From NCBI RefSeq assembly GCF_002831585.1, contig NZ_CP025113.1:2294001-2358000 (forward strand): 64,000 bases of DNA. The letters are read 5' to 3'. Below are positions 43,602 through 53,519 of this stretch, piece after piece. The position numbers and the translations under genes were made by a program. This DNA comes from Bradyrhizobium sp. SK17 (lineage in GTDB: Bacteria; Pseudomonadota; Alphaproteobacteria; Rhizobiales; Xanthobacteraceae). Every line of letters begins with the position of its first letter. Positions within the stretch are counted from its first letter, which is position 1. Under the pieces are notes generated by a model. The model searched no databases. It was not told the DNA's origin and was given only the letters and a program-made list of their open reading frames with translations.

Positions 43602-45505
43602 ATGATGGTCACGAATACCGTCCCCGCAGCCGATGCCCGCGCCCGGCAGGTGCCCGTCCTGAGCGGCGTCACCGACATCGGCGTCGCCAACTTCGAGGCC
43701 GTCGACCGCACCTTCGCCCAGATGGTGCAGGACCGCGCGGAAGTCGAACCCGAGGAGGTCGCGTTCTGCCAGTGGGACGGGACGCGCGCGATCCCGACCA
43801 GTTGGGCGCAGTACGCTTCGGCCGTACGCGAGGTCACGCTCGGCCTGGCTGCCCTCGGCGTCGCGCCCGGGACAGGGTCGCCATCATGGCGTCGGGCCGC
43901 ACCGAATGGGTCATGACGGCGCTCGGCATCCTGTCGGCCGGGGCGATCCCGGTGGGCGTCTACCCCACGAGCTCCCCTGCTGAGGTGAGGCAGCTCGTCG
44001 GGCACAGCGAGGCCATCGCCATGGTGGTCGGCGATGTCGCCGACGTCGCAAAGGTCGCCGCAATCGCCTCGGAGCTTCCCGCGCTGCGCGCCGTGATCAG
44101 CTTCGATGATGCCCCGTCGGGGTTGCCCGAAATGGTCGTCAGCAGGACATGGGTCGACCTGCGCGAGACCGGTCGAGCCCATGACGCGGCCAACCCGGCG
44201 CTGTTCGACCAACGCCTCGCCGGCGGTGACATCGACCAGCCGGCAGCCTTGTTCTACACCTCGGGCTCTACCGGAGCCCCCAAGGGGGTCGTCCACACCC
44301 ACCGCACCCTGCAGTACTCGGTGCTCGGCTCCGCCGTGCTCAACCCCGAGCTGACCACGACCCGCCGCGACTCGCTCAGCTTCCTGGGCCTATCCCATGT
44401 CGCTCCGGCGCTGTCCGGCGTCTACGCGCCGATCATGACTCGGTCGGTGGTGACTTTCTGCCGCATCGACCAGCTGTCCGAGGCGCTCCGCGGCGTACGT
44501 CCTGCGGGGATCGTCTGGCCGCCGCGGCTGCACGAGAAGTTGCTCAGCGTGGCGCTGGCCGCGCTCAAGCAGACGCCGGCACCGTTCCAGAAGTCCTACG
44601 AGAACGCGATGGAGGTGGCCCGCGAGGTTGCCGCCGCGCGCCGGCGCGGCGACGCCGTGCCCGCCGAGTTGCAAGCGCGCTACGACCAGGCCCAGCAGCA
44701 GGTGTTCCTGCCCCTGCGCGCGAAGTTGGGCGTGGACCGCGTCAACGTCGCTTGGACCTCGTCGGGAGCGATGACCCCCGAGGTGCAAGCACTGTGGCAG
44801 ATGTGGGGGGTGGATCTGCGCGAACTGTATGGCACCACCGAGACCTGCGGCTGGGTGCTCGGGCAGTGGGACCGCGCCTTCCCATCCCCTGGGACCGTAG
44901 GCAAGGCCATGCCCGACCCGCGCTTCGCAATCAAGACCAGCAGTGAAGGGGAGCTGCTGGTGAAGGGACCGCTGCTGTTCCGCGGCTACTGGAACAACCC
45001 GGAGGCGACGGCAGACGTGATGGACGGAGAGTGGTATCGCACCGGCGACCTCGTCGAGATCGACGCCTCCGGTGAGGTCAAGCTGATCGGTCGGGCCAAG
45101 GACATCATCGTCACCAGCGGCGGCAAGACCATCAGCCCGCAGCCCATCGAGGTGCGCCTGAAGGCCAATCCCCTGATCGAGGAGGCTGTGGTCGTCGGCG
45201 ACGGCCGCAACTACCTCACCGTTCTCATCTGGCCGACCGAGACGGCCGGCAGGCTCGACAGCGATGCGCTGCATCAAGGCCTGCAAGCCTGGATCGATAA
45301 GCTCAACGCCGACCTCGCACGCCCCCTTCAGCTCAAGGACTTTCGGATCGCACCACGCGCGCTCTCGCCCGGCGCGGGCGAGCTCACGTCCAAGGGCACG
45401 ATCCGTCGGCCAGCAGTGCTCAAATCGTTCAGCGCACTCGTGGATGAGATGTACAGCGCCGCGGAACACAACGAGTTCGCCGACCAGGCGCGGCTCCAGG
45501 GTTGA
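43602..45505 (+). pseudogene. Acyl-CoA ligase (AMP-binding), one-base frameshift
   Basis: Two overlapping frames encode one AMP-binding ligase. The first part runs MMVTNTVPAADARA to LGLAALGVAPG; the second resumes at DRVAIMASGRTEWVMTALG and reads to the stop, with LFYTSGSTGAPKGVVHTH phosphate loop, RELYGTTETCGW, DGEWYRTGDLVEID and KDIIVTSGGKTISP. The break is near 43872: adding one G to CCCGGGACAGG gives a continuous 634-residue protein. The end lacks the usual C-terminal K motif in canonical form (STLTSKGTIRRP-like). It probably activates the carboxylic acid intermediate of this pathway. It may be a sequencing undercall rather than a dead gene. Confidence 0.82.
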
Positions 45506-45519
45506 AGGAGCCAGACGTG

Positions 45520-46310
45520 ATGCGTTCCGAGCAACCGCGTGAGCTGCGGATCGAACACCTGACCAGCGCCGAGATCGCCGAGGCGATCGCGGCCGGCGCC
45601 CGCACGGCGATCCTTCCGCTGGGTGCGATCGAGCAGCATGGACCTCATCTTCCGCTGTCGATGGATAGTGATCACGCCGATGCGCTCGCGGTCCGCATCG
45701 CCCGCAAGCTCGGCGCTGCACTGGTCCTGCCTACGGTCAAGGTCGGGTACTCGCCCCACCACCTCGGTTTCTGCGGCTCGCTTTCGGTGCGTCCCGCTAC
45801 GCTAGAGGCGATCTGCCTGGACTATTGTAGCAGCCTCGCCGCGCACGGGTTCGCCCGCGTCGTCCTCTTCTCCGGCCACATCGGCAATTACCCGATCATG
45901 CGTGACTTCGAGCCGCGGCTGGCCGCGGCACTCGCCCCGGCGCTTCAGGTCATCGTCTATCGAGACAGTGCCGCGATCCTCGACGCATGGCGCAAGTCGG
46001 CGCAGTCGGTCGCTGGTCTCGGAAGCCACGTCGGTGGTCACGCAGACGTCGCGGAGACCTCGGTGATGCTCGTCCTGCACCCCGAGAAGGTTCGGCCCGA
46101 TCGGGCGGCTGCGGGTATCTGGGCACGGTGGACGAGGCGTTCCTGCGGCGGGCGTTCGTCGAGGGCATCGACGCGGTCTCGCCCAACGGTGTCCTCGGCG
46201 ATCCCGCCGGGAGTTCGAAGGCGATCGGCCACGCTGCGTTGGACGCCGTGACCGATCTCGTCGTCGCGTACGCCACCGCACACGGAGCACGAGCCGAATG
46301 CAATCCATGA
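45520..46310 (+). pseudogene. Creatininase-family hydrolase, one-base frameshift
   Basis: Creatininase superfamily metal-dependent amidohydrolase (creatininase, FAPy deformylase, MftE). The metal-ligand blocks are clear: ILPLGAIEQHGPHLPLSMDS with the EQHGPHLP motif, DHADALAV, FSGHIGNYP and GGHADVAETSVML. The frame changes near 46117-46123; adding one G to GCGGGTATC joins AAAG to YLGTVDEAFLRRAFVEGI and gives 263 residues. Start ATG (or the GTG just before) follows AAGGAG, right after the ligase stop. The stop overlaps the flavin reductase start (ATGA). Likely hydrolyses an amide in the pathway. Confidence 0.8.
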
Positions 46311-46804
46311 GCGAGCAGATGGACAGCAGGATGCTGCGCGACGCCTTCGGCGCGTTCCCGACGGGCGTCGTGGCCGTGGCGGCACAGGTCGACGGGAGGC
46401 TGGTGGGTCTTGCGGCCTCCTCGTTCACCTCGGTGTCGCTCGAACCTCCGCTGGTGTCATTCGCCGTCGCGAAAGGCTCGACCACGTGGCCCGAGCTACG
46501 CCGAGCCGAGCACCTCGGAGTCACCGTGCTCGCTGAGGACCACGGCGCATTGTGTCGGCAGCTCGCCGGACCGGCTCGCGAACGGTTCACCGACGTCGCC
46601 TTCGAGATCATCGACAGCGGTGCAGTGATGCTCGCCGAGGGGATCGCCAAGTATGACTGCACTGTCCGCGAGGAGCTGGAGGCGGGCGATCATGTCATCG
46701 TGCTGCTCCAACTCCATGGCGTCGTCGTCGATAGCCGCAGGCAGCCCCTCATCTTCCACCGCAGCGGGTTCGGAAGGCTCGCATTGCTTGAGGAAAGGCC
46801 ATGA
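46307..46804 (+). CDS. Flavin reductase family protein
   Basis: A protein of about 165 residues with the FMN-binding split-barrel fold of NAD(P)H:flavin reductases (HpaC/DszD type). Typical pieces: MLRDAFGAFPTGVVAVAA near the start, GLAASSFTSVSLEPPLVSF, VTVLAEDHGALCRQLAG and DHVIVLLQLHGVVVDSR with the histidine-containing strand. It should supply reduced FMN to the LLM monooxygenase at the operon head. The ATG at 46307 overlaps the creatininase stop; an ATG three codons upstream is possible. The stop overlaps the next start (ATGA). Confidence 0.9.
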   Translation: MSEQMDSRMLRDAFGAFPTGVVAVAAQVDGRLVGLAASSFTSVSLEPPLVSFAVAKGSTTWPELRRAEHLGVTVLAEDHGALCRQLAGPARERFTDVAFEIIDSGAVMLAEGIAKYDCTVREELEAGDHVIVLLQLHGVVVDSRRQPLIFHRSGFGRLALLEERP

Positions 46805-48015
46805 TCTTGCGGTATGTAGTCCCGACTTGCAGCGCAAGCCTTCTACTTGCGACGTTCGGCACCGCTTTCGCGCAGAAAGCATACGATGCCGGTGCGACCG
46901 ATACCGAGATCAAGATCGGCAACATCATGCCGTATAGCGGCCCGGCCTCCGCCTTCGGCATTCTCGGAAAGATCGAGGGCGCCTACTACAAGATGATCAA
47001 CGATCAGGGCGGCATCAACGGCCGCAAGATCAACTTCATCAGCTACGACGACGGCTATTCGCCTCCCAAAGCCGTCGAGCAGGCGCGCAAGCTTGTCGAG
47101 AGCGACGAGGTGCTGCTGCTGGCGGGCGTGCTCGGCACGCCGTCTAACTCCGCCATCCAGAAATATATGAACGCCAGGAAGGTGCCGCAGCTCTTCGTGT
47201 CGTCCGGCGCGACCAGATTCGGCGACTACAGGAACTTTCCGTGGACGATGGGCTGGCAAGCTGACTATCAAATCGAAGGACGCGTCTACGCGACGTACCT
47301 CCTCGAGCAAAAGCCCGACGCCAAGGTCGCCATTCTCTATCAGAATGACGATTTCGGCAAAGACCTGCTCAAAGGTGTGAAAGATGGCCTTGGCGAGCGC
47401 GCTGCAAAGATGATCGTCGCGGAAGAGCCATACGAGATCATTGAACCCACAGTCGAAAGCCATATCGTCAAATTGAAAGCAAGCGGCGCTGATACCTTCT
47501 TCAGCATGACCACGCCCAAGGCTGCTGCGCAAAGCATCAAGAAGGCCGCGGAGCTCGGCTGGAAGCCAGTTTATTTTCAGAGCCTCATCGGCGCTTCAAG
47601 CACGGTGCTGAAGTCGGCCGGCTATGATAACGCCCAAGGCATCCTGTCGGCGGCCTTTTCAAAGGATACTGATCGGCAGTGGGATGACGACGAAGGGATG
47701 AAGAGGCTTAGCGCCTTTCTCGCCAAATATGCTCCGGAGGCCGACAAGGGCGACGGAAGCGTCGTCTACGCCTATGGGGTCGCGGAGACCGTCGTTCAAG
47801 TCTTGAGACAGTGCGGCGATACGCTGACGCGCGAGAACATTATGAAGCAGGCCGCCAACCTGAAGGATTTCGCGCCCGATATCCTTCTGCCGGGCATCTC
47901 CATCAACACATCTCCGACCGATTACTATCCGGTCGAGCAACTGCGGATGATGCGCTTCAAGGGTGAGAAATGGGAAATGTTTGGTGATGTCATTGACGGC
48001 AAGAGACCGGAATGA
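46801..48015 (+). CDS. ABC transporter substrate-binding protein, branched-chain amino acid (Liv) type
   Basis: A 404-residue periplasmic receptor of the LivJ/LivK (type 1 periplasmic binding) family. It has a signal peptide (LRYVVPTCSASLLLATFGTAFA) and EIKIGNIMPYSGPASAFGIL at the N-terminus of the mature domain. Further family blocks are NDQGGINGRKINFISYDDGY, SPPKAVEQARKLVESDEVLL and AILYQNDDFGKDLLKG. It is translationally coupled to the flavin reductase gene, so it probably captures the substrate of the operon. No permease or ATPase genes follow; the window switches to mobile DNA, which may have cut the operon short. Confidence 0.9.
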   Translation: MILRYVVPTCSASLLLATFGTAFAQKAYDAGATDTEIKIGNIMPYSGPASAFGILGKIEGAYYKMINDQGGINGRKINFISYDDGYSPPKAVEQARKLVESDEVLLLAGVLGTPSNSAIQKYMNARKVPQLFVSSGATRFGDYRNFPWTMGWQADYQIEGRVYATYLLEQKPDAKVAILYQNDDFGKDLLKGVKDGLGERAAKMIVAEEPYEIIEPTVESHIVKLKASGADTFFSMTTPKAAAQSIKKAAELGWKPVYFQSLIGASSTVLKSAGYDNAQGILSAAFSKDTDRQWDDDEGMKRLSAFLAKYAPEADKGDGSVVYAYGVAETVVQVLRQCGDTLTRENIMKQAANLKDFAPDILLPGISINTSPTDYYPVEQLRMMRFKGEKWEMFGDVIDGKRPE

Positions 48016-48494
48016 CCACCGCTGGCGGCGTACTCAGCACCGCTGACAAGGCAAACTATCCGCCAGGACGTTGATCTTCAGGATTCCGTATATCGTGGCC
48101 CGTCACGGACCGGCCAAGTGGCTTCGCCGGACACGTTTCGCTCTTGCAGCCTTGGCGTGGCTGCGCCACGCGAAGCCCGCAAGGGCGAAGCGTGGTGCCC
48201 CTGGCCGATAGTCGCCTAGAGCCATAACCATTTGAATTTAAAACCACTTTTATCGCCGATTGCTGTCGATACCAGCACAAATACCAGCAGGATGACGCGC
48301 GGTATTCACTTGCAAAAATAAAGCTGCGGGCTCCTCGGCAGCAGGCACGGTCCGCGCGGCTTTTTGTCTCCACAATCGGCCGACCGGAGTCGAACCCGGC
48401 TCAGGCTCGAAATCTTTGGAGGAGGCAGACGACCGCTTACTCAGCAGCTTTCCGTCGTCTTCGAAGTGGAATGATTGAAAATCGTGGGTTTGAC
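48016..48494. other. Gene-free stretch between the Liv-type receptor and the IS21 element
   Basis: No supported gene. The part 48085-48245 looks like the imperfect palindromic debris seen between Bradyrhizobium genes. At 48379-48400, CGACCGGAGTCGAACCCGGC is a T-arm-like motif on the minus strand; no complete tRNA can be folded around it. A GC-rich stretch ending GGCTTTTTG at 48358-48366 may be a terminator. Confidence 0.45.
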
Positions 48495-48554
48495 TGTCAT
48501 TCGGCCTGCAATATTGCCCCCTAAGCCGGGGGTTCGGCGTCCAAAATTGACCCC
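48495..48554. repeat. Left terminal repeats of the IS21 element
   Basis: TGTCATTCGGCCTGCAATAT followed by TGCCCCCT, then an internal repeat TCGGCGTCCAAAATTGACCC(C) at 48534-48554. The terminal 28 bases match the right end (inverted) at 24 positions and the internal repeat at 19 of 21. Confidence 0.85.
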
Positions 48555-48605
48555 CACCACTGGGCTATTGCGCCACCTGCTTTGGGCTAAAGCAGGTGGT
48601 TGGGG

Positions 48606-50105
48606 ATGCTGGTTGTGGAGACGATTGCGCGCATACGGCGCGAGCACTTCATCAAAGGCAAGACGATCAAGGAGATCGCCCGTGACCTGAAGGTGTCGCG
48701 GAACACGGTCCGGAAGGTGCTGAGGTCGGGAGAGACCTCGTTCGAGTACGAGCGGTCGGTGCAGCCGCGGCCAAAGCTGGGACGATGGGCAGTAGAGCTT
48801 GACGGATTGCTGGCGGCGAACGCGGCCAAATCGGCTCGTGAACAGCTGACGTTGATCCGGATCTTCGAAGAGCTGCGCGGCCGCGGCTACGACGGCGGTT
48901 ACGATGCCGTGCGGCGTTACGCCAGGCGGTGGAGCAAAGAACGCGGGCAATCGACCGCGGCGGCTTATGTCCCGCTGAGCTTTGCCCCAGGCGAAGCCTA
49001 CCAGTTCGACTGGAGCCACGAGGTGGTCTTGCTGAGCGGGACCACGGTGATGGTGAAGGCCGCCCATGTCCGGCTCTGTCACAGCCGCATGCTGTTCGTG
49101 CGGGCCTATCCGCGGGAGACGCAGGAGATGGTGTTCGACGCCCACGACCGGGCGTTCGCCCTGTTCAAAGGCACCTGCACCCGCGGCATCTACGACAACA
49201 TGAAGACCGCCGTAGAGACGATCTTCGTCGGTAAAGGGCGTCTCTACAATCGCCGCTTCCTGCAGATGTGCAGCCACTATCTGGTCGATCCAGTCGCCTG
49301 CACGCCGGCGTCGGGCTGGGAGAAGGGGCAGGTCGAGAACCAGGTCGGGCTGGTTCGGGAGCGCTTCTTCACGCCGCGGCTGCGGTTCAAAAACCTCGAC
49401 GAGTTAAACGCCTGGCTGCTCGACAAATGCATCGCCTATGCCAAGGCTCATCGCCATCCGGAGCTGGTCGATCAGACGATCTGGGAGGCGTTCGAAGCCG
49501 AACGCCCCAAACTCGTTCCCTATGCCGGCCGCTTCGACGGCTTCCATGCGGTGACGGCATCGGTCTCGAAGACCTGCCTGGTGCGCTTCGACAACAACAA
49601 GTACTCGGTCGCAGCCAGCGCAGTCGGACGGCCGGTCGAAGTTCAAGCCTATGCCGATCGCATCGTGATCCGTCAGGATGGACGCATCGTTGCCGAGCAC
49701 CCGCGATCCTTTGGCCGCGGCGATACCGTCTACGACCCGTGGCATTATGTGCCGGTGCTCGCCCGCAAACCCGGCGCCTTGCGCAACGGTGCTCCCTTCA
49801 AAGACTGGGTGCTGCCGGCCGCGATCGAGCGGATCCGGCGCAAGCTTGCCAGTACCGAAGATGGCAATCGGCAGATGGTCGACATCCTCAACGCGGTGCT
49901 GACTGACGGTCTGCCCGCGGTGGAAGCGGCCTGTGCCGAAGCGCTCGGTCATGGCGTCCATTCCGCCGATGTCGTGCTCAATATCCTGGCCCGTCAACGT
50001 GAACCCGCCCCACCGGCCAACATCATGACGCCGGCCGCACTGACGCTCCGTCATGCGCCGATTGCCGATTGTGCCCGCTACGACAACCTCCGGAGGACCA
50101 TCTGA
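48606..50105 (+). CDS. istA: IS21 transposase IstA
   Basis: A 499-residue DDE transposase. It has an N-terminal helix-turn-helix (KGKTIKEIARDLKVSRNTVR), then the catalytic core with Asp in AYQFDWSHEVVLL, Asp in RGIYDNMKTAVETIF and Glu in WEKGQVENQVGLVRERF. The C-terminal Mu-C-like barrel (VTASVSKTCLVRFDNNKYSV) completes it. The length is normal. The start giving MLVVETIARIRREHF is preceded by GGTGGTTGGGG; an in-frame TTG lies two codons upstream. Its stop overlaps the istB start by one base (TGATG), the usual coupling in IS21. Intact and probably active, but its partner IstB is broken. Confidence 0.93.
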   Translation: MLVVETIARIRREHFIKGKTIKEIARDLKVSRNTVRKVLRSGETSFEYERSVQPRPKLGRWAVELDGLLAANAAKSAREQLTLIRIFEELRGRGYDGGYDAVRRYARRWSKERGQSTAAAYVPLSFAPGEAYQFDWSHEVVLLSGTTVMVKAAHVRLCHSRMLFVRAYPRETQEMVFDAHDRAFALFKGTCTRGIYDNMKTAVETIFVGKGRLYNRRFLQMCSHYLVDPVACTPASGWEKGQVENQVGLVRERFFTPRLRFKNLDELNAWLLDKCIAYAKAHRHPELVDQTIWEAFEAERPKLVPYAGRFDGFHAVTASVSKTCLVRFDNNKYSVAASAVGRPVEVQAYADRIVIRQDGRIVAEHPRSFGRGDTVYDPWHYVPVLARKPGALRNGAPFKDWVLPAAIERIRRKLASTEDGNRQMVDILNAVLTDGLPAVEAACAEALGHGVHSADVVLNILARQREPAPPANIMTPAALTLRHAPIADCARYDNLRRTI

Positions 50106-50459
50106 TGGAACGAACCCAAATCTTCGACCTCATGGGCGAACTCAAGCTCTACGGCATGAAGGCTGCCTTCGACGAGATCATGGCAACTGCCGTCAAGCGC
50201 CAGCACGAACCTCAGCGCATTGTCGGCGACCTGCTCAACGCCGAGATCAACGAGAAGCAGGCCCGCTCGATCAAGTACCAGCTCACCATCGCCAAGCTGC
50301 CGCTTGCCAAGGACATCGCCGACTTCCAGTTCGACGGCACGCCGATCAATCAGACTCTCGTCAATGATCTCGCTGGCGGCGGCTTCATCGCCCAACAACG
50401 CAACGTCGTGCTGGTTGGCGGCACCGAGCCCGCTTCATAATGCTCACCTTTCTATCTCG

Positions 50460-52529
50460 TTAGAGTTCCAGTTCTTTTTGTAGCGGATTGCCGGACGGCG
50501 GACGTCTGAGGCGCCGCGCGGTGGCAGCTCGTTTGACGTCAGGACGCTCAAGATCGGCTGCTTTGATGATCCAAGGTGCCCCTTTGCAAAGCTGGCTCGC
50601 CGCGAGCTGGCCGTCCTTGATCAGACGTCGCACGGTTGACGGGCTGACGGAGAGGGCCGCGGCCGCCTCGTCCAGAGTGACCTCGCCGCGGTCGCGGCGC
50701 TCGCCTTCGCGATAGGCTGCGATGTCGTTGTGGCTGCGCAAGCTGCACACTCGCGACTTGGTCCAGCCATTGCCGCGCCCCGTGGTCTTGCCGGAGCGGT
50801 TGAGCACCGACGCGATTGCTTTGTCCGGCATCTGCCGCGCCAGCACGCGCACGAGATCGACTGTCTCTCCCGTTGCGCTCCAGCGGTGCTGGCCGGAGCG
50901 ATTCTTCTTGACCTTGAGAGCGGAGTGGTCGCCGCCGTGCCAGCGGATCACCAGATCGAGCGCGTTGTCCTCGACGCGGACGACGATCTCGTCGATCAGC
51001 GTTCGCACGATCCGCTTGCGCGTCTCGGGTGCCACGCCGGCACTTGACCAAGCACGCTCCAGGTCGGCGCCTAGCGTCATCAGCCGCTCCCTGTCAGCAG
51101 GTGTGAGATCAACAGCGGGCGAAGCCGTCAGTCCCTCCAGCTCGGTCTCCAGATTGCGCACGACCGCCAGCCGGTCGTTCCATCGCTTTTCCAGCTCGGC
51201 GGCGACGAGGCGGTTGTCGGGATCGACGGCATCGTATTGGCGGCGCGCGCGCCCCACCTCATAGCGAGCCTGCTCCAGCGCCAGCTCGACTTGGCCGCGT
51301 TTGTCTTCGTTCGCACGGCTGCGCGCAGCCTGCGCGGCGAGTGCCGCCTCGATACCGAGCGGCTGCAGGCGCTCGATCACCTCGGCGGCCACGTCACGAT
51401 CGATCCGCATGCCGCCGAACGAGATGCAAGGGTCACCGCCATGATTGTTGGCGCCGCCCCGACAATGGTAGCGACCGGTGTTGCCGTTCTTGCCGGAGTA
51501 GGCGACGTGAAGTTTGCGCCCACAATGGCCACAGCGCAGCAGGCCGGCGAGCAGAGCCTCACCTCGGCGCAGGGCACCGCGGCTCATCGGGTTCTTGCCG
51601 TTGGCGTTGTCCGCAATCAGGCCGAGGTTCCTCTCATGGTCCGCCCAGCTCAGATAACCCTCATGATGGTTCGGGATCAACACCTCCCAATCCTTGCGCT
51701 CCTTCTTGAAGCCGCGAACCACCTTCTTGCGGCCGGCCTCGATGCTGATGCGGCTGCCGGTGCGCCCGAATGCATACGCGCCGGCATAGATTGGGTTGGT
51801 CAGAATGTGCAGGATCGTGTTGTAGACCGGCAGCTTCCACTCGACCAGGCGGCCTTCGGCGCCATAGGTGACGGCGGGCAACGGAACGCGCTCGTGTCTG
51901 AACCAGAGGTGCACCTGACGCACCGACTGCATCTCGGTGAACTTGGCGAAGACGAGCGCGATCGCCTCGCCGACGCGCCGATCCGGGTCCTTCTCGATGC
52001 GGTTGTGGCCGACCCGCACGTAGCCGACGGCGACCGTCATGAACAGCTCGCCCCGGCGCGCCTTCTGCTTCAGCGCTTCGAGCGAGCGCTGGCGCAGTAC
52101 CGACAACTCCATCTCGCTCATGGTGCCCTTCATGCCGAGCAGTAGGCGATCGTTGGGCTGTCGCGGATCGTAGACGCCGTCCTCGTCGGCGATCAGTGTG
52201 CCGACGAGACCGCAGAACTCAAGCAGCGTGTGCCAGTCACGACCGTTGCGTGCGAGCCGCGACGCCTCGATCGAGACCACGACCCCGACGCGGACCTCAC
52301 AGATGGCGGCCAGCAGCTTCTCGAAGCCGGGCCGCGCGACGCCACCGCCGGAGCGGCCGAGATCGTCATCGATGACGGCAACATCGCTCCAGCCCAGCTG
52401 TCGCGCGCGCTCCGGCAAATTGTACTGACGGCGCTTACTTTCCAGGTTGTGGACGACCTGATCAGGCGTCGACTGACGGATGTAGACGACGGCCTGACGG
52501 GCGAGGTGCTCAGGCGTGATCTTGCTCAT
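50460..52529 (-). CDS. Large serine recombinase (resolvase/integrase family)
   Basis: A 689-residue recombinase. The catalytic domain holds VVYIRQSTPDQVVHNLESKR with the nucleophilic serine, followed by RPGFEKLLAAICEVRVGVVV, ASRLARNGRDW and KGTMSEMELSVLRQRS. A Recombinase domain is followed by a zinc ribbon (LRCGHCGRKLHVAYSGKNGN, then YHCRGG and a downstream Cys). A coiled coil (about 410-480) and a C-terminal excisionase-like helix-turn-helix (EVTLDEAAAALSVSPSTVRR) complete it. It is the likely mover of the nested element. Stop and start are intact. Its start overlaps the 66-residue ORF by 20 bases, indicating coupling. Confidence 0.92.
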   Translation of the reverse strand: MSKITPEHLARQAVVYIRQSTPDQVVHNLESKRRQYNLPERARQLGWSDVAVIDDDLGRSGGGVARPGFEKLLAAICEVRVGVVVSIEASRLARNGRDWHTLLEFCGLVGTLIADEDGVYDPRQPNDRLLLGMKGTMSEMELSVLRQRSLEALKQKARRGELFMTVAVGYVRVGHNRIEKDPDRRVGEAIALVFAKFTEMQSVRQVHLWFRHERVPLPAVTYGAEGRLVEWKLPVYNTILHILTNPIYAGAYAFGRTGSRISIEAGRKKVVRGFKKERKDWEVLIPNHHEGYLSWADHERNLGLIADNANGKNPMSRGALRRGEALLAGLLRCGHCGRKLHVAYSGKNGNTGRYHCRGGANNHGGDPCISFGGMRIDRDVAAEVIERLQPLGIEAALAAQAARSRANEDKRGQVELALEQARYEVGRARRQYDAVDPDNRLVAAELEKRWNDRLAVVRNLETELEGLTASPAVDLTPADRERLMTLGADLERAWSSAGVAPETRKRIVRTLIDEIVVRVEDNALDLVIRWHGGDHSALKVKKNRSGQHRWSATGETVDLVRVLARQMPDKAIASVLNRSGKTTGRGNGWTKSRVCSLRSHNDIAAYREGERRDRGEVTLDEAAAALSVSPSTVRRLIKDGQLAASQLCKGAPWIIKAADLERPDVKRAATARRLRRPPSGNPLQKELEL

Positions 52530-52710
52530 CAGCGGCCTCCCTCGTCTCTGTGGTTGGCGTGCCCGTCTCGATATTGGCGCCGTCGGCGAGGGCCTCGACC
52601 AGCAGCCCCTCGATCAGGCGGACGAGAGTGCTTCTCTGCGACGCCGGAATCTCCGGCGTCTGGCGATCCTCCTCGAACAGGCCCCGTTGCAAGTGGCGTC
52701 TTGGTTGCAT
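52510..52710 (-). CDS. Small accessory ORF of the serine-recombinase element
   Basis: A 66-residue [23 protein letters not shown], then an amphipathic helix ([19 protein letters not shown]) and an acidic end ([10 protein letters not shown]). It resembles the short proteins encoded just upstream of recombinases in such elements of rhizobia; function unknown. It overlaps the recombinase start. Longer in-frame forms start at 52839, but those residues are not protein-like. Confidence 0.6.
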   Translation of the reverse strand: MQPRRHLQRGLFEEDRQTPEIPASQRSTLVRLIEGLLVEALADGANIETGTPTTETREAADEQDHA

Positions 52711-52981
52711 GATCCCCTCCTTCACGCGGGGGCCATGCCCCGCCTTGAGAGGCGATAAGCACATCGATTCGCGCCCGCAGCTCGACGAGCCTTTCGACAG
52801 CCAACCGAGGGCTTGCTGTGAGCGTTGCAGAGCGAGCAATATCCTCGCTCATCCAGGCCGGGATCAGGGCGAGTGTCCCGTCGGGCTGCACCACGACCAG
52901 ATGGTCCTCGCCGGCGAAGCGCTTGCGGTGCTCGACCTGCACCATCTGCCCGGCCCGAGGATGGAACGGATAGAGGATCAA
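52529..52981 (-). CDS. DUF5372-like accessory ORF of the serine-recombinase element
   Basis: The first 80 codons look coding: [57 protein letters not shown] and [19 protein letters not shown]. They resemble the DUF5372 proteins that travel with recombinases. The start is a TTG at 52981, or further upstream, where the frame stays open to the element edge. The C-terminal half is low-complexity Arg/Gly and overlaps the 66-residue ORF in another frame, so the true end may be near 52750. Function unknown. Confidence 0.5.
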   Translation of the reverse strand: MILYPFHPRAGQMVQVEHRKRFAGEDHLVVVQPDGTLALIPAWMSEDIARSATLTASPRLAVERLVELRARIDVLIASQGGAWPPREGGDHATKTPLATGPVRGGSPDAGDSGVAEKHSRPPDRGAAGRGPRRRRQYRDGHANHRDEGGR

Positions 52982-53519
52982 AACCTCGAACGCCGGACAC
53001 CCGGCATTGTGACGCTGTCTCGACCGGCACAGGGAAGACCCACCTGGCCATTGCTATCGCCAGAAGCTGCATCCGATCCGGTGCCCGCGGCCGCTTCTTC
53101 AACGTAGTCGACCTCGTCAATCGCCTCGAGACCGAGACCCGCAACGGACGGCAAGGACGGCTCGCCGAGCATCTGACCCGGATGGACTTCATCGTGCTGG
53201 ATGAACTCGGCTATTTGCCCTTCGCCCTGTCCGGTGGCCAGCTCCTCTTCCACCTCGTCAGCCGGCTCTATGAGCGCGCCTCCGTCATCGTGACGACCAA
53301 TCTCGCCTTCGGCGAATGGCCGAGCGTGTTCGGCGACGCCAAAATGACCACGGCGCTGCTCGACCGATTGACGCATCACTGCGACATTGTCGAGACCGGC
53401 AACGATAGTTGGCGGTTCAAGAGCCGAGACGACGATCACGCCACCCGCGCTCGTCTCGCCTCCGCTATCCCGGCCAGCTCCGACGAGACGAGCGCTACCA
53501 GCAAAGCCCGCCGCACGAA

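Larger units (their letters stand above)
50427..53026 (-). mobile_element. Serine-recombinase element nested in istB
   Basis: A 2600-bp insertion with the base string ACCG at both junctions (50423-50426 and 53023-53026), a minimal att-like core as left by large serine recombinases, which cross over at a 2-bp centre. No terminal inverted repeats are seen. It carries a large serine recombinase, a 66-residue ORF and a DUF5372-like ORF, all on the minus strand. It contains no other cargo. Confidence 0.8.

Noticed and set aside
48056..48373. Minus-strand 105-codon frame beside the IS21 element
   Set aside because: Repeat debris with no start signal or domain.
48379..48450. tRNA-like sequence on the minus strand with a GGTTCGACTCCGG-type T-arm
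   Set aside because: The acceptor and D-arm cannot be paired and no clear anticodon loop forms. It could be a fragment left by an integration event, but not a gene.
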